DNA from: Adiantum capillus-veneris
Lineage: Eukaryota; Streptophyta; Polypodiopsida; Polypodiales; Pteridaceae
Direction: 5' to 3'
Length of the DNA: 64,000 nt
NCBI GenBank assembly: GCA_014529385.2
Contig: CM043970.1
Location: 63,778,996-63,842,995, forward strand
Made by a program: the position numbers and the translations under genes. Numbering within the stretch: position 1 is the stretch's first letter; each line of letters begins with the position of its first letter. Shown here piece after piece: positions 1-12,789 of this stretch. Below the pieces are notes generated by a model. It ran no database searches. It saw only the letters and a list, made by a program, of their open reading frames with translations, and had not been told where the DNA came from.

Positions 1-2965
1 TATTGGCACCTCACCCCATCCCTATCAATCTAGATTGTGCAAGGCACTTATGGTTTTGGTTGTTATGTTTGAGGTCATCATTGTAACCAAGGGCTTACAA
101 TTCTACATGCAAGGCATGCTAGCTAGGTGGATTCAATTCTACCGCCTCATGAATTACGCTTCCGCTATCACTCTAGGAACTCTGTCAAGGACAAGATAAG
201 TGATGGATTATTTAACATGCTTTTGGTAGTTGTCAACATACAACAACACTAAAAGGAACCTAAATCTAGGACTTATTTCACAGGCAAAGTGCCCTATTTA
301 AGTCACCCTTGTACAGTCACGACCCCTACAAGGTTGATGCGTCAAGATGTGACTCGTGTTCTTTGTTACCTCTCTCGATGAGAGCATCATACAGGCAGAT
401 TGTTGCATACTTATAGAATAAGCTGCAAGTGAGGCATAAGATGCGTAAGAGCACACAGATTGGGTACACATTCGAGCAACTTAAGGAAAGTTCCTCAACC
501 CAGCATGCTCTCTTTCTCTCTCTTTCTCTTTCTCTCGAAGAATAATGAAAACTTTCTAAGAAGCTTTTGATACATGTTTTGCTCGTGAGTCAGCCTGAGC
601 CAAGGTGCTCTAACTCTCAGCCAGAAAGTGGCCAAGACGCCACCCAAATTAGTCTTCATCAGCTTGTTGATTGAACACTAGTTTGTTATTGGCACAAGGG
701 CTAAGAGCCATTGTCAGACCTAGGGTAAGGCCCAAATGGTAACATTTCCTGGGTAATTGTTCTCCAGCTTGAACATATCTACCTAGTGGCGTCCCCATCG
801 ATGTTAATGGACAAGTAAGAGTTTTGCCATTACAGATGTTTTGGGTAATCTGTTAGCCCAACAGGTTTTTTAGAGCCAAAATTGAGTTGAGTGTCTGGTA
901 TTCTTAAGCTCACATTAGCTGATCTATACCACGGAGTATAGATGCAGCACACATTTCAAACAGCATGGTTGTCCATAAGATTTAGGAGTCCCGCTCTGCG
1001 TGGATCTCCTGCTCTCTCTATATAGCACTACGAGTGTCTATGGAAGCACAGTTTTGGGGTAAGACCTAGCGGGTGATTACTAAATCACTCCATAGGCATT
1101 GAGGATCACAACTTGATCTATCACAGTTGTACTTTCAAGGAAAGAAGTCCGCAATCTACCACGGGGTAGTGGAAAAATTCAACTTTTCCAGTTGATTTCA
1201 AAGAGATGTTTCAGCTAGAAAGCTTTCATCCAGCTTGCTCTTTAGGCACGTGACAAGGTCATGTAAGAGCCTAGCATTCTGAGCAAGTGTTATCACTTTC
1301 TCCTTTCATTGTTCATTAGGATACCATGCTAGGTTTGATTTTTGTTGAAACAGTTATCGACATACATGGTAGGGTTCTGTTTGGCACATGTTGTCGCATG
1401 GCACACAACATGGTTTAGGAACTCAAGGAGTTCGGTTTAGCAAGTGTGGAGCATGGATAATGAGGGTCTCTCTCACGCATGTCGCATGCGTGTTTATAGT
1501 TACCTCCACACCCAAGTACATATTGTACTTGCAGGATGTTCTTTTTTCAGACATCCTTATAGAAGACATATTCCACATGTGGAGAATATGAGTCTCTGGG
1601 ATTGACATTGGCGCGCCGCTACTTCAGTTATGTGTCGTGATGATGTCCCTTGGTGCTGGTCGAGTCCGTTTTCTAGACCATTTTTTGTACATCGTATCAG
1701 GAACAATTTTAATTGCCAGAAATTGTCGAGTACTTAGAATGACTTGTTAAGGTTACAAGTGTTACTCAACAACATTAACATATGGTTGTTTAGGTATATA
1801 GCAAGGCTATGTGTTGTTTATGAAACCATTTCATTGTTTGTAACCAGAAGTGATTAATGTTTCAACTTCTATTATGGTTCAAACGTTTAAGCACGGCTTG
1901 CAAATGATTGTGACAGAAAGTATTTAGTTTCTTTTCTCAACTATTTACATTCCTTTTCCATGTGTGCTCGGAGCATCACATTCACCATCAGTATTGGCAA
2001 GGACGATCATGAATACAGGTTCGGATCTGTTTTTTGATAAATGCATGCACACTAGGTGTTATGGGCCCTAGTGTTTAGCAAAGACTCATTTGAAATAGCA
2101 TGCATATTCATCACATTAGTTGCTTATGAAGCATTTTTCACTCTATGTGCAATATCTCTCTGCGATTACTTTTGGGTCTACCAATCACCAACAGAGGTCA
2201 TGGCTTGGTTTGGGTGCTTGTGGATCTTTCACGTTAACCAAGATGGTTCTTTAGGACATTGTTGATTCCTCCACAATGTTGTACGATATTGTGACCCCCA
2301 TTTACCAGTCATCTGTGAAGACTGTTTGTAAACCGTGGGGAAACACACCTGAGTAATTGTCAGTTATCCAAGGGGATAGGCAGATTACAAAGTGTAATAT
2401 GGTGCTAAAAGGATATGCAAAGTGCGTACGTTAGCACCAAGAAATCCAATCAGTAAGTATTTATTGCTCTACTTGGAGTTTGCTTCCCATAAGTTAAAGC
2501 ATGTTTGCGACTAGGTTTAGTCTCTTCATGTATAAGTCAGATTCTCAACCTTGAACACTAGTTATGGTGGGGTTGTTTACTGATGAAATTTAAGAACCAG
2601 TCAAGGAATTAAACTTGGCTGATGAGTTATGTCAGCAATTTATTTTCATGGAAAGTGACAAGAGGTACTCTTTTTGGTACATCTTTGATGTGATAAACTC
2701 GTTTAGCATGCTCATGAGCGTTCTAAATGGAGTCTACACACTATGTTTGGATAGGAACTGGTACCATCACATGGTTGCAAATGGACAACAATGTAGAAAA
2801 TCAAGATGTTACTCTTGATTTCATTGAACCTCGTATTGAACCAGATTCCGCTCAAACGAACCGTTGGATCCATGAGGGATGCCACGGTGGAAAACATTAG
2901 TGTTCTTATGAAGATACCATCACTTGTGTTTTCGCGGACGAAAACGCTTCTCCAAGGGGGGATTA
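1..2965 (+). mobile_element. Possible decayed Ty3/gypsy 3' half
   Basis: No long frame survives. Around 66-230 the translation has a faint RNase H-like look (QGMLARWIQFY, then KDKISDGLFNMLL in another frame, compare ARW..F and NKVADALSR in gypsy RNase H). At 2952-2962 a purine-rich ccaagggggga resembles a polypurine tract, followed by taatgtcagg as a possible LTR start. Both points are suggestive only; the rest of the interval shows nothing I can name. Confidence 0.28.
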
Positions 2966-5169
2966 ATGTCAGGCCAATGGTAGGACCGGGCAGCACGCCA
3001 AGGGCCAGGGACTGAATGGCTCAGTACGGCTAGGAGCCGAGGCCAGGCATGCGTTAAAGGGATCTACTTGCAAGGGCCAAGGGCTATAATTAGTAGGGAG
3101 GTTGGGAGGAGAACCACATGCCAGTCTACCCTTTGGCCTTTCATCAGAATGATCACTCTTTTCCTTATAAACATGGCACTAAGAACAAGACCAACTAATT
3201 TATCTTGAAGGTGAACACTTGATAAGAGTGTCAACAATCATTTAATGCATGCCGTCTCTAACTCTTCCCTACCTTTGTTATGTGGCGTACAAGGCTATAG
3301 GGTGCCCATTCCTTCACCTTTTCTAACTCTTTATTTAGGCATTGGAAGTAGTAATGTTGGCACCATGTATGGTTTAAAGGTGGATTTCAAAAACTTGGAC
3401 AATCCAATCAAATTTTTGTTAGATTCGGTAAAGATTTGTTACACAATCGGGACACAATCATACATTGCAAATCATGCCTAATAGTTGGCCCCTTAGAGGC
3501 TAAGGCTACAAGTATTTTCTGTTTCCTATAATGTTTTAGATAATCGGAATGTTATTCCAACCACTATTAAGCTAGAAAACATGTCGTAAGTGTCCCATTC
3601 ACCACACATCATGAAGGATTTTAGGTAACTTTGTTCCTGTGAAAGAAAAATTATGCATTCCTACTTCTCTCAAGACAAAAAATTGGTACAAAATGATGAC
3701 TATCTTGCTTTGATCAATAGGGTTGTTCATAATAATTTTGAAAATCTCCTAGAGAATTATTTTAGAACATGACTTAACAACTAAAAAAGCAATATCCCAC
3801 AACGTGACATCTATCTGAGAAATACGTGAAGATAGAGCTAAATTGAAAACAAGATTTAGTGTAACGACACATATATTTTATAACTTACCACTAAATCTCA
3901 AAGCATAGTCAATTTGCATCTAAAATCTTTCAACTATAGGTTTCCCAAAGTCTTTACAAACAAGGTCCAAGGTGAAGTGTCACTCGTTGCTTCACTCAAA
4001 AGAAAACCTCTCTAAAATGTAAAAGGGTGTAAAAGGGAGAGTAAGATTGTAAGAAATAACAAGCAACTTTTAAGCTTTTGTCAAATGTAAAATCAAAAGA
4101 ATTTACTTTTCTTTAGTAGTAGAAAGTGTTTTAGTAATAGAAATTCAAAGACTTTCTACTTTACATAGAATAAATGTATTGGTTTACATGTGCATACCAA
4201 AAAAGAAATAAATTTAGCGGAGATTTTATTATTTAATGAGAATTTAATTTCTGAAGATATATTTGGCTTTGTCTTTTCAAGAGGTTTTTTTCAAGACCAA
4301 TATTGATATTTTTTTAAAAAAAATTAAAAGTTTTTATTTTTTTAAAGATATTGAAAAAAGAAAGCTCATGCGGTGTAGTCTTAGGGTAGTTTCACTTTGA
4401 GAAAATGCATGCAAATGAAGGAGTAGTTATCCATGTTATTGACCATGAGAGAGAGAGAGAGATTGCACGTGTGTACGTGTATGTGCACCTACATATGAGA
4501 GAGAGAGAGAGAGAGATTTTCCTTTTGAGCTCATAGGAGTCCGTCTCACCAAGAGCACCCTTCAAGCCCTTCAAATTTCTCCAGGGGGGGAAGGGGGGAG
4601 CGGGGGATTCACTTAATATTTATGCGACTATCACGTGAGTTCATCAGAAGGGGTTATTAATTTTTTTTCTCACATACAAAAGGGTACCATAACATGTAAT
4701 TGAAAAAAATCTTTACAGATTGAATTATTTATCAAAAATTCACAAAGAAGGAGTTTAAAAATAGTCCTTGAATGCACATGATATAAATTTTTTATATATA
4801 GTGACCCCCCAAGTCAAATTTTCAAGATAATATGGTTTTCTTTGAGTAATAGTGTATTTTCAAAAGGTAGCTATACGTTTTTCACCCATAGAAAATAAAT
4901 AAAATTCCCAACAAAAATCAACCCTCACATTGGCACCCCAAATAGGGAGAGAGGTTGTCCAATTAACGTATCTTTTACCAGTTCTTTAATATTTAGTCCT
5001 TTTTATTTTTAAGAATTAAACCATGGGCCATGCTTAAAAATCAATAAATTCTCTAAAATTTGATAAGCAAAGGTGCTATCAAAAATCAACCCCCCCACAT
5101 ACACACATACAGAAAAATGTTTTAGCGTCCAACGAATGATGCAGCAAGCAGAAGGGAGTAGAGGAGAAA
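2966..5169. other. AT-rich stretch without a recognisable gene
   Basis: Stops occur often in all frames. It contains short (GA)n runs at about 4447-4463 and 4497-4515 and a G-rich patch near 4584-4605. If the site at 2952-2962 is a polypurine tract, the first few hundred bases could be LTR. Confidence 0.4.
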
Positions 5170-5251
5170 GAGAGAATAAAATGTTTAAGGGTGTAAGAAC
5201 AATTTAAAAAGAGAGAATAAAATGTTTAAGGGTGTAAGAACAATTTAAAAA
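5170..5251. repeat. 41-bp tandem duplication
   Basis: A unit beginning gagagaataaaatg occurs twice head to tail (5170-5210 and 5211-5251), apparently identical. It looks like a recent local duplication. Confidence 0.85.
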
Positions 5252-5307
5252 GACATTAAAGCTATACAACAAGTATTTAACACTTGAATATCTATGGGAA
5301 GGAAGGA

Positions 5308-6014
<707 letters not shown>

Positions 6015-7063
6015 TTCTAAGTGTACTCAAGTAGGGTATGATACTTATATTCTCAAATTTTCAAGGAACCTAACGTGTATGTCCTACATTGCCTCAATGT
6101 CCAATCGCACATTAACACAGCAACAATTAAACCAAATGGTTGGTATAGTAAAGATTGTGCGCAAGGAAATAGGCTCAAGCTGGTTGAATACAATCTGCTC
6201 TCTCAAAGAGGAATATGCTTTTGTAATTAGAGGGTAGAGATAGATAGAGATCAATGGCATGCATGATTTTAGTCATAGCCTCAATTTTACACCACGTCCT
6301 TCAGTTTAGCATAATGGCCAAAACTCCTACAAAAAGAACAATTGACCAGCCTTACTTTGCTTTCATTTCTATCACATTTTGAGATACAAATGATGTGAAA
6401 GTGTATAAGAACAAATAATGTGCACCTTATCATACTAAGATGCTTATGTATTTTTGTGATTAGGTGATGACGTAAACCATTACCATGCTTGTGAACATAG
6501 ATAGAGATCCAAGAGAAGCATCTAGAGAGCAGCATAGATGTAATCACATTCTTAATATTAAAAAAAAGGCAGCTCATCTCTTTGAAACTTGAAGCTTTTC
6601 TGGTACATCGAAAACTATGGGCCCTTATATTTTCACAACTCTACTCTTAAACATGAAAAGTTTTATAACTACACACTGTAGCAATTATGGCCCTTCATCT
6701 TTAAACAATTTCTGGCTTACCCAGTTTGTACTTCTCGACTTGGTAGCACTTTTGTCAACTTTAGGTAGACCAAGGGAAAGATGGCCTTCTTGCCATATAA
6801 AAAGTTATGATGTACACTTCTACCATGTCTTGCTCATAAGAAAGATGCAAATATAGAATTAAGTAAGAGAGTGGAGTAGAGACATTGAATTTAATTGTGT
6901 TCCTATTGTTGAAACCAATCCTAGAACCCACTCCATTTTCCAAAAAAGCTTTATTGTTACATTGATTTCATACGGCTTTCATCTTTTCACACCATGCTAA
7001 CTTACCTAATCTGTATAATCAACATTAGTAGCATTGCTAAACCAAGATACACCAGAAGGAGGA

Positions 7064-7112
<49 letters not shown>

Positions 7113-9821
7113 ACACAATAGAAGTAGAGCACTCCTAAGTTTTGAACAAGGTCTAGCACCTCATGAAAAACAATGTCTATGAGAATCTCCTAAGCTTGGT
7201 ATCAAAGAATTCTTTATAGAATCTTACATATATTTATGTTTGTTAGGATCTTCAAGAGGTTGTGTAATTGATTACTTTTAGAAATGCAATAGAATATACA
7301 TGTAAGAATAGAGTATTGATAGTGTTTCACTCGGAAGAGAAGATATCCCTACAAGAATAGAAGCGATGTTTCTTTGGCCGCAACAACGTGCGGGTCACAT
7401 ACTAGTATTAGATGATGAGAGAATGTGTGGTCCCTAGTTGATACCCCTTATTAACATTACATAAACAAGGTGAAGAAAATGGTTTTTTTAAGCACTGATA
7501 TTATCAACTAGGTGAAGGTTCACTTCAACATTTTAAAACAATAAGATGTGAAGTTATGTAAGGATGTGTGAAATGAAGGGACTTGTGAGCCGACGCCCTT
7601 CCAAGCGGATATGGCATTTCTTAGGGGAAAACCGTCGGGTCACAAAGGCAGTTTAGTGAGGTGAGCGATAAATTAACTAGAGGAGGCAACTCCAAAGGGA
7701 AGACCGAAGCAAGTCCCGCAGTACCTGGCCTCTGAACAGAGGTACTTGGTTGCTGTCACGCCCATATAAAGTTAGCGAAATGGGTCTCTCAAGGGAATGG
7801 GTCATGGCCCTAAGAGTGTAGATAATTCTGGCCTCTCGTAGTCCAAAGGAAACTAGTGACAAAAGCGTCTGCCTTAGGATTATGGGTGCATAGTCCTGGT
7901 CGTTCTTCTTGTGCACTTTTCTGATGTATGAGGAGAGCGGCTAGGAGTGCCCTACCCGACTCCTAAAACAAAACAAGGTGAAAAATCACTATGGCCTACA
8001 TAAGGCTATTGACAAGAATTTCCTAATAAAAAGCTTCTCTGAGAAAAATAGAAAGTGACATTATTATTTTTAAACATGTAGTGTCACAATACAATATTAT
8101 GTTCTTTTGAAAAAAAGTGTAACAATGAACTATTTACATTATGATATATTCCAAAAATATAAAAAATAATGTTTGACACAAAACTCAACACCCCTCTTTA
8201 AAGACGGATACAAAAATGTCAACACCCTCTCACAAGAGCCTAAAATAATAATTTAAAATTATCATTAGCTTGTCATGTGGCAATAATCGACAAGCTTTTT
8301 TCAATGGTTCAGATTTGCAGCCAAAAATCCAACCTTCACTAAGGACTCCTTATGTAGTCCAAAAATGAACGGACTATTGACAAGCTAAAAACAAGATAAG
8401 GTTTCAATGCTTCACAAGAAAAGGTAATTCCTATCAGTACAAAAAATAACAAATATTAAATGTATGCCTAACTCTCTTCTCCTCTATTTTTTTTTTTACA
8501 TGTATAAGGCCATAGAATTGTGGTGGAAAAATGGTGCAATTTTTTAGCCGTCGATACATAGGTTGCCGATGGTGGACATGTGTCCTCTTTGGTTAAAAAA
8601 GAAGGTTTTATAAAGATTACATCTTTATTTTATAATGTGAATGGGTCTTTCCACATTATAATTTGGTCCCTTCTTTGAATTTCCATTGACTTTCTTGTTT
8701 TCTTCTTTAAAGAAAGTTTACAAAATAAAATTTATCTTCATTTTATAATATAAATGGGTCTTTCCATCATTGTAACTTGGTCAATTCATTTAATGCTCAC
8801 TTGACTTTCTTCTTTTATGTTTGATTAGTTTGTAAATGGGTCTCTTCGTTGAAAAATCTAATGACTTTGTTTTCAACTTTTTGATTTAAAACATACTTTT
8901 TTAGTTGTAAATTTTTCTTTCATTTTCAAATATTTATAACTAAAAAACTATAAATTATCCTTAAACGAAATATTTTTCTTACAATTGAGATTTTTTAAGA
9001 CGTTTGGTTTCAATATTCAAATGTTACGTAATTACTTTATTGTAATATGAATATTATTAGAGATTAAGCTTAGACATTCCAATATTGATAAAATACATTT
9101 CAAAGGAAAAATTTATATATACATGTCACAAATAATACTTGATCAAGAGAATGTTGCATGAAGAAAAATAACATTAATTAGTATCATCTTTATGAAATAT
9201 TATTATTATTAATTTAACTTTTCACACAAAATTACTTAGGCCCATCATTTCTTAGAGATGTTTCTATAATATAATTATCTATGTCATTTGGTCATACTTC
9301 AATGTCATATAAATGGCATATTAACTCTAAAATCCCAACCTATATTGAAATAGTCACATTGGTTTCTTTATGTAGTTCACTACAACATTATTCTTTCTTT
9401 TTTTTAAATAGCAAAACTCACAATTGTGAGTGGATTATATTGAGCAGCCAAAAAAATTCCAAGGTTTTGTCATAATTATTCTTAAAAAAACAATAAACTA
9501 AACTTTCAAGTTTGGCCAAATTTGATCAACAAGTAACTTCTCCATGTTTACCACTGAAATAACTTGACCTATTAGTTACATTTTGCCATTTATCTATATT
9601 ACTCCCTTTATAATATACCCTCTCTTCAACCTTTCAAAATATTTGTTGTGAAAATAAATTCTACAAACACAACCCTCGTCTACTTTTGCATTGCATTTCC
9701 TTAACAAGCCACCGTGATTCTTCACTTCGTTTTTTGGTGTAAATCTCACAATATGTGAGAGGTAATATTAATAGGAGAAAGCCACTAGATCACCACCATG
9801 CTCAATACAGTTTTTTTGGGG
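6015..9821. other. AT-rich intergenic DNA
   Basis: No supported gene. It includes a (CT)n tract at 7066-7111, a somewhat GC-richer block at about 7570-7960 of unknown nature, and imperfect repeats of about 110 bp at roughly 8605-8830 sharing the phrase aatgggtctttcca. Confidence 0.5.
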
Positions 9822-10060
9822 AGTGTTTGAAAATAATTCAATTGCTCTAAACCAAGTGGTGGTTGATCGTTTTGGCGAAAGGGCATTCACTTTTGTGACT
9901 TTTACCCTTCTGCCTACTCCGTTCTGTGTGACCGATTGGCTATGGCGCTCACCCGCCTAAGGTTTCCTGCGAATTGAACCCACGACCTTCGAGAAGTGTT
10001 TGAAAATAGTTCAATCGTTCTAAACCACGTGGTGGTTAATCGTTTTGGCGAAAGGACAGT
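9822..10060 (-). repeat. SINE-like tRNA-derived repeat, head present twice
   Basis: Two similar copies of a roughly 65-bp block lie at 9822-9890 and 9996-10060. Between them, read on the minus strand, 9971-9981 gives GGGTTCAATTC, a good match to the Pol III B box (GGTTCRANNC). The block 5' of it on that strand (around GTGGTTTAGAACG) could be a degenerate A box. This resembles a plant SINE or a tandem pair of SINE heads. No poly-A tail or target duplication was found. Confidence 0.4.
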
Positions 10061-10479
10061 CTTGCTTTTTCCAATCCCAATAATAGTTTCCCTGCTATCC
10101 TTCTCTTCTCCTCTATTTTCCTCTAAGGCTTCTTTTAAAAAGGCCAAAAATATGTGATCTAATTAACAAGCCTAATCCAATGGCCAACAATTGCTCCCAA
10201 GAGTTCCCCATTCCTCTAAGGCTCAAAGTTTTCCTTTTATAAGCTCTCTCATAAGAAAGATGTTTCACGACAGTTTAATGGCCCCTTTATGTGTGGAATT
10301 TGGCTCGTAGAGGGGGATCCTTAGAGTTGAGGGGGTCCTTACAATTGTGATTAAGCGTCATGGATTGTGCACATAGGATCCCTGTGGTGAATTAGGGGTA
10401 GAATGGTATAGTTCACCCCTAGTTTAATTTCACAAGTACAAGGTATAATTCAACCATACTTTATCCTTAGAAAGGTATA
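10061..10479. other. Unassigned sequence upstream of the START gene
   Basis: No open frame, repeat or motif that I can interpret. Confidence 0.4.
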
Positions 10480-11687
10480 GTGACCCGTAGTTTATCGGAG
10501 GAATTCGATCATCGATGATGATCAAGAGGGCCCACTTTTCGAGATGCATAGGGCAAAGGCCCGATAAAAGGACAAGGCCCTGTAATGGGACAAAGATAAG
10601 GGACTAACGGGTCCGAAATGTGGAGCATTGAAGTGCTAGTGGAGCGACAGTTATGATGACGTGCCATGATTCTATTCGCAGGCACGCGGGTTCAATACTG
10701 GGTCTTGCGTGTCTGCTTTACACTCAAGTGCGTCCAATCCTACTGGGACATCATTTTTTATGATGAGAAAAATGAAAGCCCTATCGCAATCGTCGTAAAT
10801 AGCAGCGAAGCATAAACAATCAAGTGCCTTTGAAAGCCACCATCATCAGCTTTGCGATGAACTCTTCTACGCTCAAAATCTTGGAGATGTCATGAAGATT
10901 GAGCATTCGCAATCTCAATGTCCTCAATATGGGGCGTTTACCCTCTCATGGAGCACGGTGAACCGTGGTCCGTGACGGAGGTTGCTCTTCTTGTGTGCAT
11001 TTTGGGATCTCCTTTAAAACCGCCCAACGGGGGAGGGGTCCCAAATTGGTGGCTACAAAATTTTAGGGTCCAAACAAAAGGTGGAATGCTGACAAGGAGG
11101 GATCAAGGAAGTCAAGGGCCTGCGACGAAGATTCATGCTCAATGCTCTCAATCGATCATCGCTATCCACTATCTTCACGAGAGTGGGCTCAGTGGGGACA
11201 GAGTGAATATCCACCATGATGCCGCGTGCCCGCTAATGTGGAGGCGGCAGGCCTTGCCTTTGCATCTGTGCTCCTTAAAATCCGAAGAGTGGGCCAAAAG
11301 CTTCTCTGCCCGCTTCATTCCTTGCCGCAAGAACGACGATCTGCGCATTATTTGTACTTGAAGTGACAATCGCCCACTTTCCCTCGCTCTTACAAGAATT
11401 GGGTTCTTGCCCAGTTTCATTCTCTAGCTGCATGGAGGGCTGGATTCACACGTACAGAGTGCGGTTTCCGTCAGCATTTCTTCTGAAGGCTTGAGCACAT
11501 TTGGGTTCCCATCTCTGTCGAATTTGGATAATTTTTGTGATCTCGGACTCACATGGTCGTTCTTTAGCTGCTCTAAGCCAGGACCTTCAAGCTCAGCTTC
11601 ATTATACTTTTGGGCCTACTTCACTAATGAGAGCTGGTCTTTAATTGAAAGACATAAGCTTGCTTTTGCTTCAGGCAAAAGTTCTCA
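10480..11687 (+). promoter_or_regulatory. Probable promoter / 5' leader of the START gene
   Basis: This stretch is less AT-rich than the DNA to its left and ends at the first coding exon. I see no convincing TATA box. An open frame of 147 codons at 10918-11361 has no recognisable domain and could be chance or an untranslated exon. The pyrimidine-rich acceptor-like site ending at 11674 suggests a leader intron. This call rests on position only. Confidence 0.3.
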
Positions 11688-11866
11688 ATGAACTGGTCAC
11701 TTTCCATCACGAGAAGGGAGGACTGGTGGTCTTCGGGTGGCACCAATGGCTGGGCCACTTGTATTGTCATGGGTTTTCTGTTTGGGCTTTATGCTATGCG
11801 TTCCTTGATGTGGCCATTCCTAAAACGTTATTTGGGGAGGAGCTCGTCCAACCTCTCCTTGACGAG
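11688..11866 (+). CDS. START gene exon 1 (N-terminal membrane segment)
   Basis: Encodes residues 1-59 and two bases of codon 60. It includes a Trp-rich stretch (EDWWSSGGTNGW), then a hydrophobic run (CIVMGFLFGLYAM) followed by a basic/Ser patch, as expected for an N-terminal anchor. The donor is gtatgg. The split Ser codon AG|T is completed by the first base of exon 2, which supports the join. The exon depends on phase and composition rather than strong family similarity, so it is the least certain exon. Confidence 0.72.
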
Positions 11867-12747
11867 GTATGGGAATTTTACTTATCAAGGCTACTTGTAT
11901 CATATCATACCTATGTCTTCAAGGGTTGTTTTCACATTCATGTGTATGTGAACTTACACATTCATCTGTATCAAGGATAGTTTTGAATGTGAACTTACAC
12001 ATTCATCTGTATGTGAACTTACACATTCATCTGTATGTACATACGTGTGTTTGTATGTAAGCTTGTAAATTCCACATGTAATATGGTATTGTGTATACGT
12101 TCATTAGGACTTGCATACTAGACAAAGAAAGAAGTGAAAACTGTGTTATTGCCTATCGAAGGGGGGCCTATAAGACAAAATTAGTACATTGACGCCTCTA
12201 ATTGTTATGGTAACGGCAAAGATGCAAATTGATGGTGGAGTGTGTGTCATGTGCAACACTATGACTTGTGCCTATCTATCCTATCCTAAGCATTTTATAA
12301 AGTGTGCTGATTGCTTAATCACAATGCCCATTCTATGCACAAGTTGAAGCTCTTCCTTGAGGGCACTCTCCTTGACTTCGTTCTAGGTTTTCTTCTTCAC
12401 TACCCTTCCCTTGTCCTCCCTGTTATGCTTTTGGTGATCACCTTGGTAAAGCTCCTCTCACCAATCACCGATCCAAGTCAAGAGTAGATGTTGGATCTGA
12501 TACCATGTGAAAAGTGCAGCAGAAAAGGGGAATGGGATGACGATCAAGTTTGCAACTGCGATCAAACCTCCTCTCTAACATGGGCAGCCATAGGATCTCA
12601 TATCTACCATGATAGAACTCCACCAAATCAATTTCCAAACAAGGGCAGCACACCGCACGGGGAAGGGGCAGCACATAGTTGCAGAAGTAGTTGCAGTAGG
12701 AGGCTAGAGAGAGGGAGTGAGATTGCAATGTAGAGAGAGAAACATTG

Positions 12748-12789
<42 letters not shown>

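Noticed and set aside
10918-11361. 147-codon open frame upstream of the START gene
   Set aside because: No homology recognised and an overlapping minus frame exists. Kept only as a note in the promoter entry.
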